A stretch of DNA of 8,708 nucleotides from Inquilinus sp. (GTDB lineage Bacteria > Pseudomonadota > Alphaproteobacteria > DSM-16000 > Inquilinaceae). The stretch is taken from assembly GCA_013003675.1 (NCBI GenBank), contig JABDIP010000143.1:1-8708 (forward strand). Reading direction: 5' to 3'. This document shows, piece after piece, positions 5,903-8,708 of this stretch (within the stretch, counting starts at the first letter, position 1; each line of letters begins with the position of its first letter). The notes under the pieces are model-generated. The model had not been told where the DNA came from. It worked only from the letters and a program-made list of their open reading frames with translations, and ran no database searches. The position numbers were made by a program, and so were the translations under genes.

Positions 5903-7585
5903 TCAGGCGCGTTTCAGAGGCTTGTAACGGATTCGGTGCGGCTGATCGGCGTCGGTCCCGAGCCGCCGGTGGCGGTCCGCCTCGTAGTCCTCGTAGTTGC
6001 CCTCGAACCACACGGCTTGGCTGTTGCCTTCGAAAGCCAGGATGTGGGTGGCGATGCGATCGAGAAACCAGCGATCGTGGCTGATGACCACCGCGCAGCC
6101 GGGGAAGCTGAGCAGCGCCTCTTCCAGCGCGCGCAGCGTCTCGATATCGAGGTCGTTAGTCGGCTCGTCGAGCAGAACGACGTTGGCGCCCGATTTCAGC
6201 ATCTTCGCCAAGTGGACGCGGTTGCGTTCGCCGCCGGAAAGCTGGCCGACCTTCTTCTGCTGGTCCGCGCCCTTGAAATTGAACGCCCCGACATAGGCCC
6301 GCGAGGCCATCTTGCGCTTGCCGAGATCGATCTCGTCCTGGCCCTGCGCGATCTCTTCCCACACGGTCTTGCGGCCATCCAGGCTGTCGCGGCTCTGGTC
6401 GACATAACCGAGGGCCACCGTCTCGCCGATCTTGAAGCCGCCCGAATCCGGCTGGTCCGAACCGACGATCATGCGGAACAACGTGCTCTTGCCGGCGCCG
6501 TTCGGCCCGATCACCCCGACAATGCCGCCGCGCGGCAGCGAAAAGCTGAGATCCTCGATCAGCAGGTGATTGCCGAAGCCCTTGCGCACGCCCTCCGCTT
6601 CGATCACCTGATCGCCCAGGCGCGGCGGCGTGGGAATGAGAATCTGCGCCTGGCCGGGGGCCTGGTCGCGAGACGCCGCCAACAGGTCTTCATAGGCCGT
6701 TATGCGCGCTTTCTGTTTTGCCTGCCGGCCGCGGGCACCGGCGCGGATCCATTGCAGTTCGGAATCGAGCGTCTTCTGCCGCGCCTGTTCCTGCTTGGCT
6801 TCCTGCGCCTGCCGTTTCCGTTTCTGCTCCAGATAGGCGGAGTAGTTGCCCTCGTACGGAATACCGCGCCCGCGATCCAGTTCGAGGATCCAGCCGGTGA
6901 CGTTGTCGAGGAAGTAGCGGTCATGGGTGACCATCACGACGGTGCCGGCGTATTCTTTCAGGTGGCGCTCCAGCCAGGCCACCGATTCCGCGTCGAGATG
7001 GTTGGTTGGCTCGTCGAGCATCAGCAGGTCGGGCTGCGACAGCAGCAGCCGGCACAGCGCGACGCGCCGGCGCTCGCCGCCCGACAGCGTGGACACGTCG
7101 GCGTCGCCCGGCGGACAGCGCAGGGCATCCATGGCGATCTCGATGGTGCGGTCGAGGTCCCAGGCATTGGCCGCGTCGATCTTCTCCTGCAGCTCGCCCT
7201 GCTCCTCGATCAGCGCGTTCATCTCGTCGGGGTCGGCGACCTCGCCGAATTTGAGATTGACCTCCTCGTAACGCTTAACCAGCGCGGCGGTCTCGCCGAG
7301 CCCCTCGATCACGTTCTCCTGCACCGTCTTGCCGGCGTCGAGTTCCGGCTCCTGGGACAGGAAACCGACCGTGGCGCCTTCCGCCGCCCAGGCCTCGCCG
7401 GTGAATTCGCTATCGAGGCCGGCCATGATGCGCAGCAGCGTAGACTTGCCGGCCCCGTTCGGGCCGAGCACGCCGATCTTGGCCCCGGGCAGGAAACTCA
7501 GCCGGATGTTCTCCAACACCTTCCGGCCGCCCGGATAGGCCTTGGTCAGGTCGTGCATCACATAGACGTACTGATAGGAAGCCAT
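5903..7585 (-). CDS. ettA: Energy-dependent translational throttle protein EttA (ABC-F ATPase)
   Basis: An ABC-F protein that binds the ribosomal E site and gates translation according to ATP/ADP state; it has no membrane segments. The product is 560 residues (E. coli EttA has 555). The first ABC domain has Walker A GPNGAGKST (41-49), an arm-like insertion rich in Glu (about 95-140), signature LSGGE (167-171) and LMLDEPTNHLD with catalytic Glu192. The interdomain P-site tRNA linker is a highly charged helical stretch (about 245-320: QKRKRQAQEAKQEQ, then RGRQAKQKARI). The second domain has Walker A from 360, LSGGE at 449-453 and LLDEPTNDLD with Glu474. The arm, the linker and the near-standard length favour EttA over other ABC-F proteins or a transporter ATPase. 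It starts at ATG 7585 with no strong Shine-Dalgarno (GAGAC about 10 bases upstream). It lies 46 bases downstream of the oxidoreductase gene on the same strand and is convergent with mlaC. Confidence 0.97.
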   Translation of the reverse strand: MASYQYVYVMHDLTKAYPGGRKVLENIRLSFLPGAKIGVLGPNGAGKSTLLRIMAGLDSEFTGEAWAAEGATVGFLSQEPELDAGKTVQENVIEGLGETAALVKRYEEVNLKFGEVADPDEMNALIEEQGELQEKIDAANAWDLDRTIEIAMDALRCPPGDADVSTLSGGERRRVALCRLLLSQPDLLMLDEPTNHLDAESVAWLERHLKEYAGTVVMVTHDRYFLDNVTGWILELDRGRGIPYEGNYSAYLEQKRKRQAQEAKQEQARQKTLDSELQWIRAGARGRQAKQKARITAYEDLLAASRDQAPGQAQILIPTPPRLGDQVIEAEGVRKGFGNHLLIEDLSFSLPRGGIVGVIGPNGAGKSTLFRMIVGSDQPDSGGFKIGETVALGYVDQSRDSLDGRKTVWEEIAQGQDEIDLGKRKMASRAYVGAFNFKGADQQKKVGQLSGGERNRVHLAKMLKSGANVVLLDEPTNDLDIETLRALEEALLSFPGCAVVISHDRWFLDRIATHILAFEGNSQAVWFEGNYEDYEADRHRRLGTDADQPHRIRYKPLKRA

Positions 7586-7631
7586 GGGGGCCCGTGTCTC
7601 GCATCAAGAGGGGTTTCGGTCGCGCGGGGTT

Positions 7632-8708
7632 TTAGCCCAGCGCGCCGTCGCGGCCAAGCCCGACGGGCGCGGCGTCTTCCACTTCGGCCAGCAGCGCGGC
7701 GACGGCGACCGGCCGGCCGCCGTCGCCCGCTGAGCGGATCGCCGCCTCGACCATGGCCAGGCTGTGCAGATTGTCCCGGCCGGAGGGGAAATGGGGCGGT
7801 TCCGCCACCCCGGCAACCCGATCGGCGAACGCGGCGAGACAGCCGGCCCGGTCGACCAGGGGCGGCGGCGCCAGCGGCACCGGCACCGCTACGCCGTCGC
7901 CGCGCCGGAGGATGGCGCGATCCGGCGCCGCACGTTCGCCGCTGCCGCGGCTGGTCCACCACAAGGTCCCGCCGCCGCCGGCCATGTCCCACTCGCCGGC
8001 CCAGGCGGTCGGCGGATCGGGGCCGAGCCAGCTGCCGCGGTAGGAGACGGCGGCCCCGCGGCGGAAGCGGATCGTCGCCTCGGCCGCCGGCGGCCCGGCG
8101 AACCGGCTGCCGGGAGCGATTTCGGCACGACAGGCGATCTCCAAGGGTTCGTCGGCAAGGACCATGCGCATCAGGTCGAAGTGATGGATCGCCATGTCGC
8201 TGAGCAACGGCTGCGCCAAATCGTAATAGCGGTAGCCGCTGGCCTCGGCACGATGCCGGAAGGTCACCTCGACGCGGTCGATGGCGCCGATCGCCCCTTC
8301 GGCGAGCAGGGTCGCCACCGCCAGTGGCGCGGCATAGTGGCGATAGTTCTGGCTGACCATCAGCACGCGCCCGGCGGCTTCCGCGCGGCGGACCAGGTCC
8401 GCCGCCTCGGCGAGACTGGCCGCGAAGGGCTTCTCGACAATCACATGGCGGCCGGCGGCGAGCGCCGCGCGGGCCACGCCGGCATGGGCGACAAGCGGCA
8501 CCGTCGCCAGAACCGCGTCGCCGCCGACCCGGTCCAGCGCCGCCTGCAGGGAGGCGAAATACAGCGACGCCGGTTCGCCGAGGGCGTCGGCCGCCACCGA
8601 CCGGGCCAACGGATCGCCGTCGACACGGGCGATCACCTCGACCCCGGGAACGGTCGGCAAGATCATCCGCGCCCAGTCGATCCCCCAGGCCCCCTGCCCG
8701 ACCTGGAT
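7632..8708 (-). CDS. Gfo/Idh/MocA family NAD(P)-dependent oxidoreductase, N-terminus beyond window
   Basis: A predicted cytoplasmic dehydrogenase acting on a sugar, polyol or related compound; the substrate cannot be read from sequence. The frame is open to the right edge, and the last 14 codons before it (IQVGQGAWGIDWAR) are clearly the start of the Rossmann fold, so the true start is just outside. An internal Met at 8666 would cut off the nucleotide site and is not the start. With residue numbers counted from the window edge, the order is GxGxxG 4-9 (GQGAWG), Asp30 after the second strand (ARVD), VIVEKP with the family Lys at 92-94, SQNYRHY at 119-125, and SDMAIHHFDLMR with the active-site HxxD at 175-178. 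The visible 358 residues are a normal family length, so only a few residues are missing. It is the gene upstream of ettA (46 bases) and may share its transcript, but no functional link is evident. Confidence 0.9.
   Translation of the reverse strand: MQVGQGAWGIDWARMILPTVPGVEVIARVDGDPLARSVAADALGEPASLYFASLQAALDRVGGDAVLATVPLVAHAGVARAALAAGRHVIVEKPFAASLAEAADLVRRAEAAGRVLMVSQNYRHYAAPLAVATLLAEGAIGAIDRVEVTFRHRAEASGYRYYDLAQPLLSDMAIHHFDLMRMVLADEPLEIACRAEIAPGSRFAGPPAAEATIRFRRGAAVSYRGSWLGPDPPTAWAGEWDMAGGGGTLWWTSRGSGERAAPDRAILRRGDGVAVPVPLAPPPLVDRAGCLAAFADRVAGVAEPPHFPSGRDNLHSLAMVEAAIRSAGDGGRPVAVAALLAEVEDAAPVGLGRDGALG

Noticed and set aside
6139..6150. A 12-bp palindrome CTCGATATCGAG resembling the centre of the candidate operator
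   Set aside because: It lies within the ettA coding region at the conserved LDIET residues, so it is explained by codons, and it lacks the AAAG/CTTT arms.
5903..7585. ABC-F antibiotic-resistance protein or a transporter ATPase
   Set aside because: The length, arm, linker and both ABC domains match EttA, and there is no membrane partner gene.
5798..8203. An 801-codon open frame on the plus strand spanning mlaC, ettA and the oxidoreductase
   Set aside because: It runs antisense to two well-supported genes, starts inside mlaC and shows no recognisable domain; its end is a low-complexity Arg/Pro stretch.
1..8708. A new defence system, mobile element, CRISPR array or toxin-antitoxin pair
   Set aside because: Nearly all sequence is occupied by recognisable housekeeping families; there are no repeat arrays, terminal inverted repeats, integrase or transposase motifs.

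Overview
The window looks like a chromosomal segment of a GC-rich alphaproteobacterium, probably of the Rhodospirillales type. This is inferred from base composition, the protein sequences and the gene order regulator-metF-metH; no marker gene for taxonomy is present. It holds seven protein genes, two of them cut by the window edges. I see no RNA genes, insertion sequences, CRISPR arrays or phage genes.

Left part (1-4030, minus strand): a methionine / one-carbon operon transcribed right to left. The order is an ArsR-type winged-helix protein fused to a SAM-dependent methyltransferase fold, then metF (methylenetetrahydrofolate reductase), then metH (cobalamin-dependent methionine synthase, cut at the left edge). 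The regulator and metF overlap by ATGA, and metF and metH are 13 bases apart. A perfect 16-bp AT-rich palindrome (4015-4030) lies just upstream of the regulator and is the best candidate for its operator. The likely logic is that MetF makes methyl-THF, MetH uses it to make methionine, and the fused regulator reads SAM or SAH to set expression of its own operon.

Middle part (4031-5886, plus strand): a divergent intergenic stretch of about 285 bases, then mlaA and mlaC. These encode the outer-membrane lipoprotein and the periplasmic lipid carrier of the Mla phospholipid transport pathway. They overlap by ATGA. MlaA carries an unusual acidic, phenylalanine-repeated, proline-rich C-terminal tail.

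Right part (5903-8708, minus strand, convergent with mlaC): a Gfo/Idh/MocA-family oxidoreductase cut at the right edge, followed 46 bases downstream by ettA, an ABC-F translation factor.

The window is mostly housekeeping. I did not find a new defence or mobile system. The points most worth a second look are the methyltransferase-fused regulator with its palindrome and the MlaA tail. Many long open frames run antisense to the real genes, as expected at this GC content, and are not annotated.
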